64,000 nt of DNA from Sialis fuliginosa (Eukaryota; Arthropoda; Insecta; Megaloptera; Sialidae), in contig OY540811.1 of the NCBI GenBank assembly GCA_961205875.1, positions 22,623,248 through 22,687,247 of the forward strand, given 5' to 3'. Of this stretch, positions 49,319-60,506 are shown in pieces. A program made the position numbers and the translations under genes. Each line of letters begins with the position of its first letter. Within the stretch, counting starts at the first letter, position 1. The notes under the pieces were generated by a model, which was not told the DNA's origin, ran no database searches, and worked only from the letters and a program-made list of their open reading frames with translations.

Positions 49319-50743
49319 GGGTTGATAAAATTACATAAAGTAAATAATCCTGTCAGACCTATAGTTGCTTCATATAATAGCCCACAACAAAAATTGTCAA
49401 AATTTTTCTCTGATATTTTAAAAAATATTACTGCTAATAATAATACCGTGAGAGACTCTTGGGAATTCCATGAATTTATTAAAGATTTTCATATACCTAA
49501 TAAATATAAATTAATTTCACTTGATGTTAAATCATTGTTTACTAACATACCTATCGATACTACTATTGAGATTATCACTAATAAATGGGAAGAAATAAAA
49601 AAATACACTAATATTGAGAAGGACGATTTTATTGATGGTTTGAAATTTTGTTGCAATACGTCATATTTCCAGTTTAAAAATCAATTTTATTCACAAATTT
49701 ATGGAGCACCTATGGGTTCATCTCTATCTGTTGTTTTGGCTGATATTATTATGAACGAACTACAAGAGTCTGTTTTGAAAAATGTAGATTATGAGATTCC
49801 TTTTTTTAAAAGATATGTTGATGACATCATTACAGCAATACCTTCGGATAAAATTGAAACTTTATGCAATAGCTTTAATTCTTTTCATGATAGATTACAA
49901 TTTTCTTATGAACTTGAAAATCAAAATAGAGAAATTAGTTTTTTAGATATAAAAATTTTGGTTAACAAACATAATAAAGTTGAAACCATATGGTATACTA
50001 AACCTACCTGGTCTGCTAGATATTTGAACTACAATTCTAATTCCTCTATTGAACATAAACGTAATGTTATTACTGCTATTTTAGACCGGGCAATTAAATT
50101 CACTAATTTTAAATATAGAAATCAAATACTCAACAAAGTTTACAATATTTTCTTATTAAATGGTTATCCCATTAATTTTCTTAAAAACACTATAAATAAT
50201 AGACTCAAAAGTATACTTTATGGACATAATAAAAATAGTAAAAGTTTGGCTGTTGCAGATAATTCCAATTACTCTTATGATGATCAAATATATTTTTCAT
50301 TCCCGTATATACCTATTTTATCTGAAAAAATGAAAAGAGTTGTTTCTGGACATAATATAAAAATGATAAACAAAAATAAGTATACTACTAAAATTTTTTT
50401 TTCTAAATTGAAAAATAAAACTGATAAGATGAAATGTTCTAACGTTATTTATAAACTTAAATGTTCTTGTGATTATTCTTACTTAGGGCAATCTAAACAA
50501 TACTTGCAAAAGAGAATCAACAGTCATAAATATGCTAAAAATGAAGTTACTGCACTTCGTACCCATATACAACAGACTGGTCACGAAGTTGAATATGGTG
50601 ATGTTGAAATTTTAGATTTTCAGCCTATTTTAAAAAAAAGATTACTTAGTGAATCGTTACATATCTTAAAAGAACCTAAATGTCTTAACTCTAGAGAAAA
50701 TCTTAATCACCTCAAAGAATCATATCTAAATTTAATTAAATAA
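49319..50743 (+). pseudogene. Truncated PLE ORF, copy E (residues 416-889)
   Basis: 474 codons in frame from GLIKLHKV to the normal TAA. RT motifs A, B and C and the GIY-YIG domain are all present, but the N-terminal 415 residues and the natural start are gone. The few codons that extend the frame upstream are antisense of copy D. Confidence 0.85.
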
Positions 50744-51505
50744 ATTTTCTTTTTTCCTCTTTCTTCTTCTTTCCACGTTTCTTTTTGCTTGTATTGTATG
50801 CCATTTTTTGGTTTTTCTATTAATTTTAACTTTTTTCATTTTTGTTTGATTAGGTATATGTTTTGTTTGATTTTGATGGTTTTTGTTCCTTTTTTTCTCT
50901 TTTTTTTTTTCTCTCTTTTTAAAAATTTTTAAAAAATTTCTTTCTAGGTTACCTTGTACTTAAAATTGACATTTAACATAGATAAGATTTTTGTTTTCCA
51001 TAGATGTAATAAATATAATTAAGTTTGTAATACTAGTGCTTTTCTTTCATTGAAACACTAGTAATTTTATTTCTTTTTTCATGTTTGTATAATAAATTTG
51101 TAACTAGTTTTAAGTAAAAACAATTGATTGTTCTTGTTTAATTAAGTTTTATCTTATTATAAATACTTTTCAACATGTGATACAATGTGATACGAATTTT
51201 ATTTATTTTTAACGTTTTTAAACTAAATTTTTAAGTTTTAATGTTTTAAAAAAAAAATGTTTTTATATATTGTTTTATCTGTTGGATATCACATTTACAT
51301 ATTTTTAGTCTTTTGTACAAGAATGGGTACTTTTTAATATTTAAAAAAAAATTTTTGATGTAATATGCATCTTTTACTACATACATATGGTCACACTAAT
51401 TTCTGTTTAAATTGTAAGTAAAAATATGTTTATATCTATGAATATCTTGTTCATTTGCTTATGTTACTTACTTATGTTTATGATTTCTTATAGGGATAAT
51501 TATTA

Positions 51506-51560
51506 ATTTCTGATGAAGACAAAAATGTTGAAAATTAAAATAAGCGCTATTAATTAAAAT
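51506..51560 (+). ncRNA. Hammerhead ribozyme (PLE copy E, leader of F)
   Basis: CUGAUGA at 51510-51516, stem II GACA/UGUU, GAAA at 51530-51533, stem III AAUUAA/UUAAUU, cleavage after A51556, stem I AUUU/AAAU. The ORF of F starts 91 nt after the cleavage point. Confidence 0.8.
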
Positions 51561-51647
51561 GATTTGAACATTGGTTTAGTTCTTTAATTAATATTTTGAC
51601 CTGAAAAAAAAACCCCTACAAAATAGGTATATTTAAATAATATCAAG

Positions 51648-54318
51648 ATGGTCATATATATGAATACTAATATAAAAAACACTGGGGATGATAAGTGTAA
51701 TATGAACTCTCTACTCAACAAATATAAAAATGAAGACATCCAAGATAGAATGAAACAAGTAAGAAAATTATATAGTACAAAGGCAAGACTAGATATAAAA
51801 AAATTTTTCCTTATAAGTTGTAAAAAGAATAATCTTTTTCCTAAATTTATGAATAGTAAATTTGATAATAAAAAAAACTTTATTTCTTTAAGTAATAATA
51901 GCAATAAACATAGATATAACAATATTTTAAATAATTTTAAGTACAAGCTATTAAATCTGTTAATTTCAGAAACCTTTAGTAATTTAAAAAATAACAAAAA
52001 TTGTATTAATGAATGTCATAGTTTGCTAAAACAATATCTCACTATATCTGATTTACAACAAGTTTTTTTCATTGAAAGTTCTATTTATCAATTTACTTAT
52101 TATAAATCATTTAATGTTGTCATTAATAAATTTAATAAATTGAAGTCTGAAGCCATGGTTAATGAAAATCAATATATTAATAATTGTATCAATAGTTCTA
52201 AACAGATAGTAGATAACTATAATAATAATAAAAATAGAAATTTAATAATAAATAATAACCATGTTTCTAAATATAATAACAAATATAATTGTAAGCTACC
52301 AATAGATATTGAATTTAACCCTCTTAAACACAATGAGGAGAATTTTGTTGTTAATTTAACCTCTAACAAGATACCAGATAATATTAACAATTTATTAAAA
52401 CTTGGATCAAATTTCAATTTACCCTATAATAATAATAATCTACCTATCAATGATATGATTATTTCATTTGAATATGGTATTGACAACCTAGATGAAAATG
52501 AAAAAAACTTAATTAGAAATAAATTTATATATAATGTTAATCAGTACAAGGATAACATGAAAAAAAACAACTTTTTGAATAATAAATATAATGGTTCTCT
52601 AATTAAGGATGTTTCTGATGCAAGGAAGTTTTTTAAGGAGAATGAAAATATCAAAGTGATTCGTGCTGATAAAACTAATAAAACCGTATTGATTGATAAA
52701 GTAGATTATGATAATAAAATGTATGAGCTGTTAAATGATGGTGAAACATATCTTAAAATACATAAAGACCCCACTAATATTTTCCAGAACAGAAACAATA
52801 ACATTATTCAAAAATTTTATGAAATGGGTTATATTGATCAAAATTTGAGTAACCAACTTAAAGTGCATAATAGTACTCCTCCACAAATTTACGGGTTGAT
52901 AAAATTACATAAAGTAAATAATCCTGTCAGACCTATAGTTGCTTCATATAATAGCCCACAACAAAAATTGTCAAAATTTTTCTCTGATATTTTAAAAAAT
53001 ATTACTGCTAATAATAATACCGTGAGAGACTCTTGGGAATTCCATGAATTTATTAAAGATTTTCATATACCTAATAAATATAAATTAATTTCACTTGATG
53101 TTAAATCATTGTTTACTAACATACCTATCGATACTACTATTGAGATTATCACTAATAAATGGGAAGAAATAAAAAAATACACTAATATTGAGAAGGACGA
53201 TTTTATTGATGGTTTGAAATTTTGTTGCAATACGTCATATTTCCAGTTTAAAAATCAATTTTATTCACAAATTTATGGAGCACCTATGGGTTCATCTCTA
53301 TCTGTTGTTTTGGCTGATATTATTATGAACGAACTACAAGAGTCTGTTTTGAAAAATGTAGATTATGAGATTCCTTTTTTTAAAAGATATGTTGATGACA
53401 TCATTACAGCAATACCTTCGGATAAAATTGAAACTTTATGCAATAGCTTTAATTCTTTTCATGATAGATTACAATTTTCTTATGAACTTGAAAATCAAAA
53501 TAGAGAAATTAGTTTTTTAGATATAAAAATTTTGGTTAACAAACATAATAAAGTTGAAACCATATGGTATACTAAACCTACCTGGTCTGCTAGATATTTG
53601 AACTACAATTCTAATTCCTCTATTGAACATAAACGTAATGTTATTACTGCTATTTTAGACCGGGCAATTAAATTCACTAATTTTAAATATAGAAATCAAA
53701 TACTCAACAAAGTTTACAATATTTTCTTATTAAATGGTTATCCCATTAATTTTCTTAAAAACACTATAAATAATAGACTCAAAAGTATACTTTATGGACA
53801 TAATAAAAATAGTAAAAGTTTGGCTGTTGCAGATAATTCCAATTACTCTTATGATGATCAAATATATTTTTCATTCCCGTATATACCTATTTTATCTGAA
53901 AAAATGAAAAGAGTTGTTTCTGGACATAATATAAAAATGATAAACAAAAATAAGTATACTACTAAAATTTTTTTTTCTAAATTGAAAAATAAAACTGATA
54001 AGATGAAATGTTCTAACGTTATTTATAAACTTAAATGTTCTTGTGATTATTCTTACTTAGGGCAATCTAAACAATACTTGCAAAAGAGAATCAACAGTCA
54101 TAAATATGCTAAAAATGAAGTTACTGCACTTCGTACCCATATACAACAGACTGGTCACGAAGTTGAATATGGTGATGTTGAAATTTTAGATTTTCAGCCT
54201 ATTTTAAAAAAAAAGATTACTTAGTGAATCGTTACATATCTTAAAAGAACCTAAATGTCTTAACTCTAGAGAAAATCTTAATCACCTCAAAGAATCATAT
54301 CTAAATTTAATTAAATAA
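51648..54318 (+). pseudogene. Penelope-like RT / GIY-YIG ORF, copy F, frameshifted near C-terminus
   Basis: It reads like the intact copy C up to residue 855, with all RT motifs and the core of the GIY-YIG domain. A run of nine A residues (eight in C and E) after the codons for PIL then shifts the frame, ending at KKKIT* (54224) instead of RLLSESLHIL and the remaining C-terminus. About 34 residues are lost. They lie beyond the TGHEVE segment, so the nuclease core may survive, but conservation of the tail in all other copies suggests it matters. A homopolymer sequencing error is an alternative explanation. Confidence 0.88.
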
Positions 54319-55247
54319 ATTTTCTTTTTTCCTCTTTCTTCTTCTTTCCACGTTTCTTTTTGCTTGTATTGTATGCCATTTTTTGGTTTTTCTATTAATT
54401 TTAACTTTTTTCATTTTTGTTTGATTAGGTATATGTTTTGTTTGATTTTGATGGTTTTTGTTCCTTTTTTTCTCTTTTTTTTTTTCTCTCTTTTTAAAAA
54501 TTTTTAAAAAATTTCTTTCTAGGTTACCTTGTACTTAAAATTGACATTTAACATAGATAAGATTTTTGTTTTCCATAGATGTAATAAATATAATTAAGTT
54601 TGTAATACTAGTGCTTTTCTTTCATTGAAACACTAGTAATTTTATTTCTTTTTTCATGTTTGTATAATAAATTTGTAACTAGTTTTAAGTAAAAACAATT
54701 GATTGTTCTTGTTTAATTAAGTTTTATCTTATTATAAATACTTTTCAACATGTGATACAATGTGATACGAATTTTATTTATTTTTAACGTTTTTAAACTA
54801 AATTTTTAAGTTTTAATGTTTTAAAAAAAAAATGTTTTTATATATTGTTTTATCTGTTGGATATCACATTTACATATTTTTAGTCTTTTGTACAAGAATG
54901 GGTACTTTTTAATATTTAAAAAAAAATTTTTGATGTAATATGCATCTTTTACTACATACATATGGTCACACTAATTTCTGTTTAAATTGTAAGTAAAAAT
55001 ATGTTTATATCTATGAATATCTTGTTCATTTGCTTATGTTACTTACTTATGTTTATGATTTCTTATAGGGATAATTATTAATTTCTGATGAAGACAAAAA
55101 TGTTGAAAATTAAAATAAGCGCTATTAATTAAAATGATTTGAACATTGGTTTAGTTCTTTAATTAATATTTTGACCTGAAAAAAAAAACCCCTACAAAAT
55201 AGGTATATTTAAATAATATCAAGATGGTCATATATATGAATACTAAT
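51672..55247 (+). mobile_element. PLE copy F, full-length unit
   Basis: Mirror of copy C, with a long-form 3' end (ACTAAT) beside a TA-rich tract. It is full length but carries a frameshift near the end of its ORF. It differs from C at a few positions (for example Phe for Ile at residue 53). Confidence 0.92.
55081..55135 (+). ncRNA. Hammerhead ribozyme (PLE copy F, 3')
   Basis: CUGAUGA at 55085-55091, GAAA at 55105-55108, cleavage after A55131; 3575 bp from the upstream ribozyme. Confidence 0.78.
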
Positions 55248-56015
55248 ATATATATAAATATACATACGTTATATATGTGTATGGAACTCCCTTAAGAGTA
55301 TAGACACGATGTTAGATGATGCACATATCGAGGTCTCCAGTAGCCACTCATTCATGCAATACCGCCCCGGCCGCAACTTTGCGACCCGATCCGTATTTAT
55401 GGTTCACGATGATAAATAAAGGTGTCACTGTTTGCCCAGTATCGTTTAATTGTTCTTAGGATGATGCATGGTGTACATGATAGAATGTTTGTTTGTCGGA
55501 GTTCTATTGTTAAAACTTTATGGCCTGCTGTGTAGAGCAATAATAGATGATGTATTTGCTAAATATTCATTTCGAAATTTTAGTGTGTGGTTCCGGAAGT
55601 TTAATTTACATTCATTTTTTTATTGTGTGTACGTGTCGTCGTCATTTAGTAATGTAAGTAAATTTTTATTTTTCGAAATTTTGTTATAAAATCGCTAAAT
55701 AGTTTATACCTATCATTTATTAATAATGTATAATATAAAATGTGCTTTTTAATTACCTACTAATAAATGCACCACTACTGTACAGGCAAGATCTTACAAA
55801 ATGGTAAAAAAGCATTACTAATTTAAAAAAATTACTCATGAAAAATATTTAAATATTAGTAGGTATATTTCATTAATGATATGTATATATTGACCACCTA
55901 TAGGATTTTTAGATTTATATAGTATATTATTAAAATCTATAGAAGCAAATTTAATGAAGCAAGAAAAGTTTTTAATGAAATAAAAAAAACATTTTTTATG
56001 AAATATAAGATACGA
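55248..56015. other. Non-coding DNA, GC-richer block at 55320-55440
   Basis: Complex sequence including CGCCCCGGCCGCAACTTTGC near 55361, without ORF or repeat structure. The rest is AT-rich. Confidence 0.45.
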
Positions 56016-56017
56016 AA

Positions 56018-56093
56018 ACAGTATCTTCCATTTGCATACTTATTAAAATTCAAAAAGTATGCCAATTAAAGCATACTCTATGGAAGATATACA
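56018..56093. repeat. Nested hairpin sequence
   Basis: Outer arms GTATCTTCCAT (about 56021) and ATGGAAGATATAC (about 56080) enclose an inner pair GCATACTT/AAGTATGC and a third GCATACT word. It could fold into alternative stem-loops. Function unknown; it could be a MITE core. Confidence 0.45.
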
Positions 56094-59000
56094 TAAGCTA
56101 TTAGATCAAAGAAAATGTTGATCCCTAGAATTCAGAAGTATGTTTTAATTTGGTATAATAAATTTTTAATGCGAATTTAAAGTCATGTGTTTTTATTTTC
56201 ATTTTAAACAGAAGATTTTTATATAAGTAATTTTTTATTTCGTTCAAAAAGTAGCAACCTTTTCCCCATAATAAATACATAAGTTAGTAAAAGTATATAC
56301 ATTGTATCGTTTTGCGCGTTTTAAACCTGCTACGTGATATGTTTTGGTCGAGTAACTTTATAGTGCTATAAACGTTAAAAAAAACTATTTAGCAACAGTT
56401 GAAATATGTGCTACTGTTAACAGTATAACGAATCAATTAATATTATTAAATTTTTATTGTATCCTGAAAAATTATACATTTGTGACATAGCAGATTTTGC
56501 ACTCGCAACGATGAAATATAGCCTACTTTGCATATTAATACATGATTTTAATAAACAAGTAGTTATCTAACAAAAATATATGTCGCTCTTTTTAAGGTAA
56601 TGAGTTGTGTTAATAAAATAATAATATTGAATAAAATTCGATAACCAGTCCGATTTTTTTTTCGTTTAACTTATGTTGTACAAAAAAATATTTAATGTTT
56701 TACTTTTAATTTTTATCTGCTTTTTTGGCCACTGCAAAATGATGTCTAAAAAATCACCTGTCGGCGGAGAGTCCTATTCCTACGAAAACTGCCAAAAAGA
56801 TTATTAATCAGTGTGAAAAACTGTAGCGTTTTACGAGGGATTTTTTTCCGATGAATATTAATAAAATGGTGGCCATTTTAAAATTAGGTGTCAAATTGGG
56901 TCTTTTTTTGACAGTTTTCCGTTCAAAAAATTGTGAAATTTTCAAATACATAAAAAAGCTTCATTACGATGTTAAGGAATTGCGTGAATAATGATGTGGC
57001 AAAATTTGAGACAGATATCTTGAAAACTTTTCGTTTAAAATCTTTTAGTTTTGAAAAACGACGTTAATTCGAATATCGCGACCAAATTTTAACAGCATGT
57101 TTATGAAAATCCATATTTTTCAATAATGCAAAAAAATCATAAATTTTACAGTGGAATGGTTCCTTAAAAAGTCTGTTTTTTATCTCACAGTATTTATCGT
57201 TTATAAAACTGTTCACAAATTCACAAAACTCATTACATATAGTTGAGAAAATTAATATTTTTATAAGGAGCCCAGTTAAATGAGAGGTATCAACAAATCA
57301 AGAAGTTTACAATTGAAAAAACTTTTAAGAAGATTTATAGTCGATTTAGATTCTGAACGTCATCATTATTTCGAATTACATCATACATTGATATTTAAAT
57401 CTATTGACAGTAAGGAAACACCCAATCGACAAAACTCCAGTCAATAACTGCTATTAATATACTATAATTTCACAATCTCACTGTTACATTTGAGACGGTG
57501 TGTGACATGATTGTGAGCCACGCCTCTTCCCACCCACGATGTTCCACCCGACACGTCCCGTGTTGTTACTCGGGCTGTTGTTGCGGGCAGTCGTCTCATT
57601 GTTGTGTTGTAGTCGTACATCTCGGCATGTATTTAATTATTCGTGTGTCATTAGCAAAGCTCTTTTTGCATTAACTCCCTACAACCCTCTGCGTACTAAT
57701 TCACCACTCGCTCTGTCTCGCTCTATCAGATAACCGCATCACGGATTATCCATTGCGACAAGTGCACAATGTACCCTAAACTATGGCACACTCGGAACGG
57801 TTTAGTCGATGCATGAAAATGTCATACTTATTACGTTTATGTTAATAAGGTACGGTCTGAGATAATTCGAAATTACTTACATATATGAATGTGTATTTCA
57901 AATTAAGAAAAAGTTGCAATAGTTCAAAGGATGCAAACATTGTTTTTAATTTATTCGCATATATTTCATAATCTAACAAAGCAAAAACTTTGATTACCAC
58001 TAGTTTCGCAAACTCTATTTGAATATTTGAATTTTCAATTGTATATGCCCAATTTTAAAATTAAAGTGCTTTTGTATGTTGATTATGAATTGATACTTTA
58101 TTGGGATTATTGAATTTATCATATATGAATTAAAATTAAAGCACTTAAACCGATACATAATAAATAAATAGAAATTATTTAAATGTTTACCTTTTTGAAA
58201 TACGTAATACGCATACTCTAATTTCTATACATTTCAATTTAAATACATATATAAAATGAGCTATTCAGATGCATGAGTAACGTAGAAAATTATAAACTAA
58301 AGCTTGTATTGTTCGGTACTTCTGGAATATCGAAAGTCATTTCTGCAACTGTTTTTTGTTGCGGTGGTTGGTTATTTTTTACCGCGACATTTCCATCCTC
58401 TGTTTCTTTGTGTCACATTAACTATTGTTTGAATTTTGGCGGCGAAGTTTCTCTTTTGTTGTGGCAAAGCCGATTATGTCTTAACAAAACGCCTATGGGG
58501 GAGAAAAACGCTCTCTGGTGTTTTGTTTATTTAAATGGTTGTCTCGAATGAATTGTTTCACCGATTACGAATTATTAATTTTCTTTATTTTTTTATCGTT
58601 ATTTCATGTTTTTATAAAGATTAAATTTTTTACTTGATTAAAAATAAAAGAAACTTAATTAATGTGAGAAAATAATTAAAGCTTTTAAACCATTAAAATA
58701 ATTTTTAAATGTAAAATAAAAACATGTTAAGTTCGAGCTAACGGCTTCGTTTTTTAAAGATTACATCAAGAACTATTATTTGAGACGATGGCTGCTTAAA
58801 AAAGATATTCTTTTCATCAGTCTCATTACCAAATATTTGAAGGACATGAATAAACATTTAACATTTTTTAAAAGCTTATTGTCAATAGTGATCGACCAAA
58901 AAACACTATTATTTTAAACCTGTCCTATTATTAATATTAATTACATATACTGGGTGGTCTATACATTTAAATTGAGATAAGCAATAAGGTTTTTAAGGGA

Positions 59001-59930
59001 AAATGTTTGGTGCAAAAGTTTCAGGGTTAGAAAAGGGAAAACATATAGAGATAATTTTTTTTAGCTTTAGTGGAGGTTTCAAAGTTATTTTGAGGTCAAC
59101 TTCATTTTTTTAATATAAACCTATTTCTTTATTAAAAATCAACATTTAATATTTTTACCATTAAAAAATCTAAAAATTTTAAAAATTTCCTTTCATAAAA
59201 TTGAATTGTTTCTTCAACAGATATATACTTAATAATAATTTCAGAATTTTAAGACTCAAAACGTGTAGGCGTAGAGTATTTCAATAAAAGTGTGCAATAA
59301 TAACGTTGCACAGTTATATTATAGGCCTTATGAAAGTTTACATCAGCTACAATCGACACAACAAACAAGTATGAAATCTTCTACATAACAATTTAAAGGA
59401 TCGTGCAATCAAATTGTTCTCGTAATAATACAGTGTTTTAAACACACAGCTACCAACCAGACATATCCATATGTGCTCGCAATTAGAATGCATTGTATTA
59501 AGTAGTGGGTGCATGCATAATGCAAATGCATCCTCTCCAAGAAATGAGACGTCTTCATACAATGTCATTTGCATATATTGTTTCAATTATCCGTCGTCTT
59601 TCCCGTGTGTATGTACGCCTCGGTAATATCTTGGCAGTTATAATCCTGTACCTACGCTTTGCAGTCATATGTCACGATGTGATTAGAGAATTTGTTGCTA
59701 ATAATACTGTAGCTGTAAAGTCTTACTAAAATACACCTCTCAACGTAAGTGCACTATATTGCGATATCGGATTAAAGTAAAATCGTATTATCTAATAATG
59801 TCGGTGACTTTAAAGCCATCATTAATATTCATTAAAATAAACTAAAACAACTTAGTTTTAAGCATAAATTGATCCACTCGCTGTCTAGTATGTAAGACGC
59901 CAATAGATTTATAATAAGAGTTTTAACCTC
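56094..59930. other. Gene-free DNA with one GC-richer block
   Basis: The block 57480-57760 is of balanced composition and high complexity, with a 64-codon open frame lacking any domain. A stretch at about 58950-59110, starting CTGGGTGGTCTATACATTTA, resembles transposon-derived debris. No gene supported. Confidence 0.45.
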
Positions 59931-59999
59931 CCATCCCTCAACCCTTAAATATATTAGTATACAAAAGTTATGCAAATTATCATAGGATTTTGAACCTTT

Positions 60000-60293
60000 A
60001 ATATTTCACCTCCCATCACAGATGAAGGGTTGTAATTGGTGTCGTTTGATAGTCGGCAGGAAAAAAACATATGGGAGGTGTAAGGTAAGAAAAATTCCCC
60101 CATATCGCGTATATGAATTGAATACATGCATATAAGTTGTAACGGTCGTTCGCGCACCAAATAATATGCGCGTACAGCTAAAAATCACGCAGTGGAAAAC
60201 CTCCCGTCTAATAAATAAATTGCGTAAAAAGGAAAATTCAATATTTCGTTTCCTGTCACAGATTAAGGGTTTAATTGGTCTCATTCGATCAAA
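60000..60293 (+). repeat. Diverged direct repeat, period about 240 bp
   Basis: AATATTTCACCTCCCATCAC, then AGATGAAGGGTTGTAATTGG (60001-60040) recurs as AATATTTCGTTTCCTGTCAC, then AGATTAAGGGTTTAATTGG (60241-60279), each followed by a GTCGTTTGAT/CTCATTCGAT word. The CCTCCC words upstream of each copy also align. Origin unknown. Confidence 0.55.
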
Positions 60294-60454
60294 AGTACTT
60301 TAATGTCTTATTTTGTATTATAAAAATAGTACATACATAAATAAAATATTTTTAACGTTATTTTTAAGAAAACAATGGGAAAATAAAACCAGGTTCAGAC
60401 ATTTTAAACAACCCGATACTTAAAAAAATGTCATAAATATAATTTGTCCGAATA

Positions 60455-60506
60455 TGCCCGCGGGCCGCACAAAAAGACGAGACGGGCCGCATGTTGGCCA
60501 GCCCTG
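60455..60506 (-). mobile_element. hAT-type terminal remnant
   Basis: On the minus strand, CAGGGCTGGCCAACATGCGG (60506 to 60487) is followed by CCCGTCTCGTCTTTTTGTGC and GGCCCGCGGGC. This matches the style of CAGGGNTGGCCAA hAT ends with their GCGGCCCGC interior. The opposite terminus was not found. Confidence 0.5.

Larger units (their letters stand above)
49319..51671 (+). mobile_element. PLE copy E, 5'-truncated, upstream of F
   Basis: Begins at the codon for G416 (GLIKLHKV) and runs through RT, endonuclease, UTR, hammerhead and the long-form 3' end, then continues directly into the 5' start of copy F. It is about 0.93 kb longer at its 5' side than its partner D. Confidence 0.9.

Noticed and set aside
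44354..55247. Interpretation of the 11-kb compound as an LTR retrotransposon or virus with terminal inverted repeats
   Set aside because: The protein has no gag, protease, integrase or RNase H and ends with a GIY-YIG nuclease; RT motifs and the tandem pseudo-LTR layout are Penelope-type.
58273..58551. 92-codon open frame with several Cys residues
   Set aside because: No signal or domain that I recognise and no flanking gene structure; compatible with chance in a GC-richer stretch.
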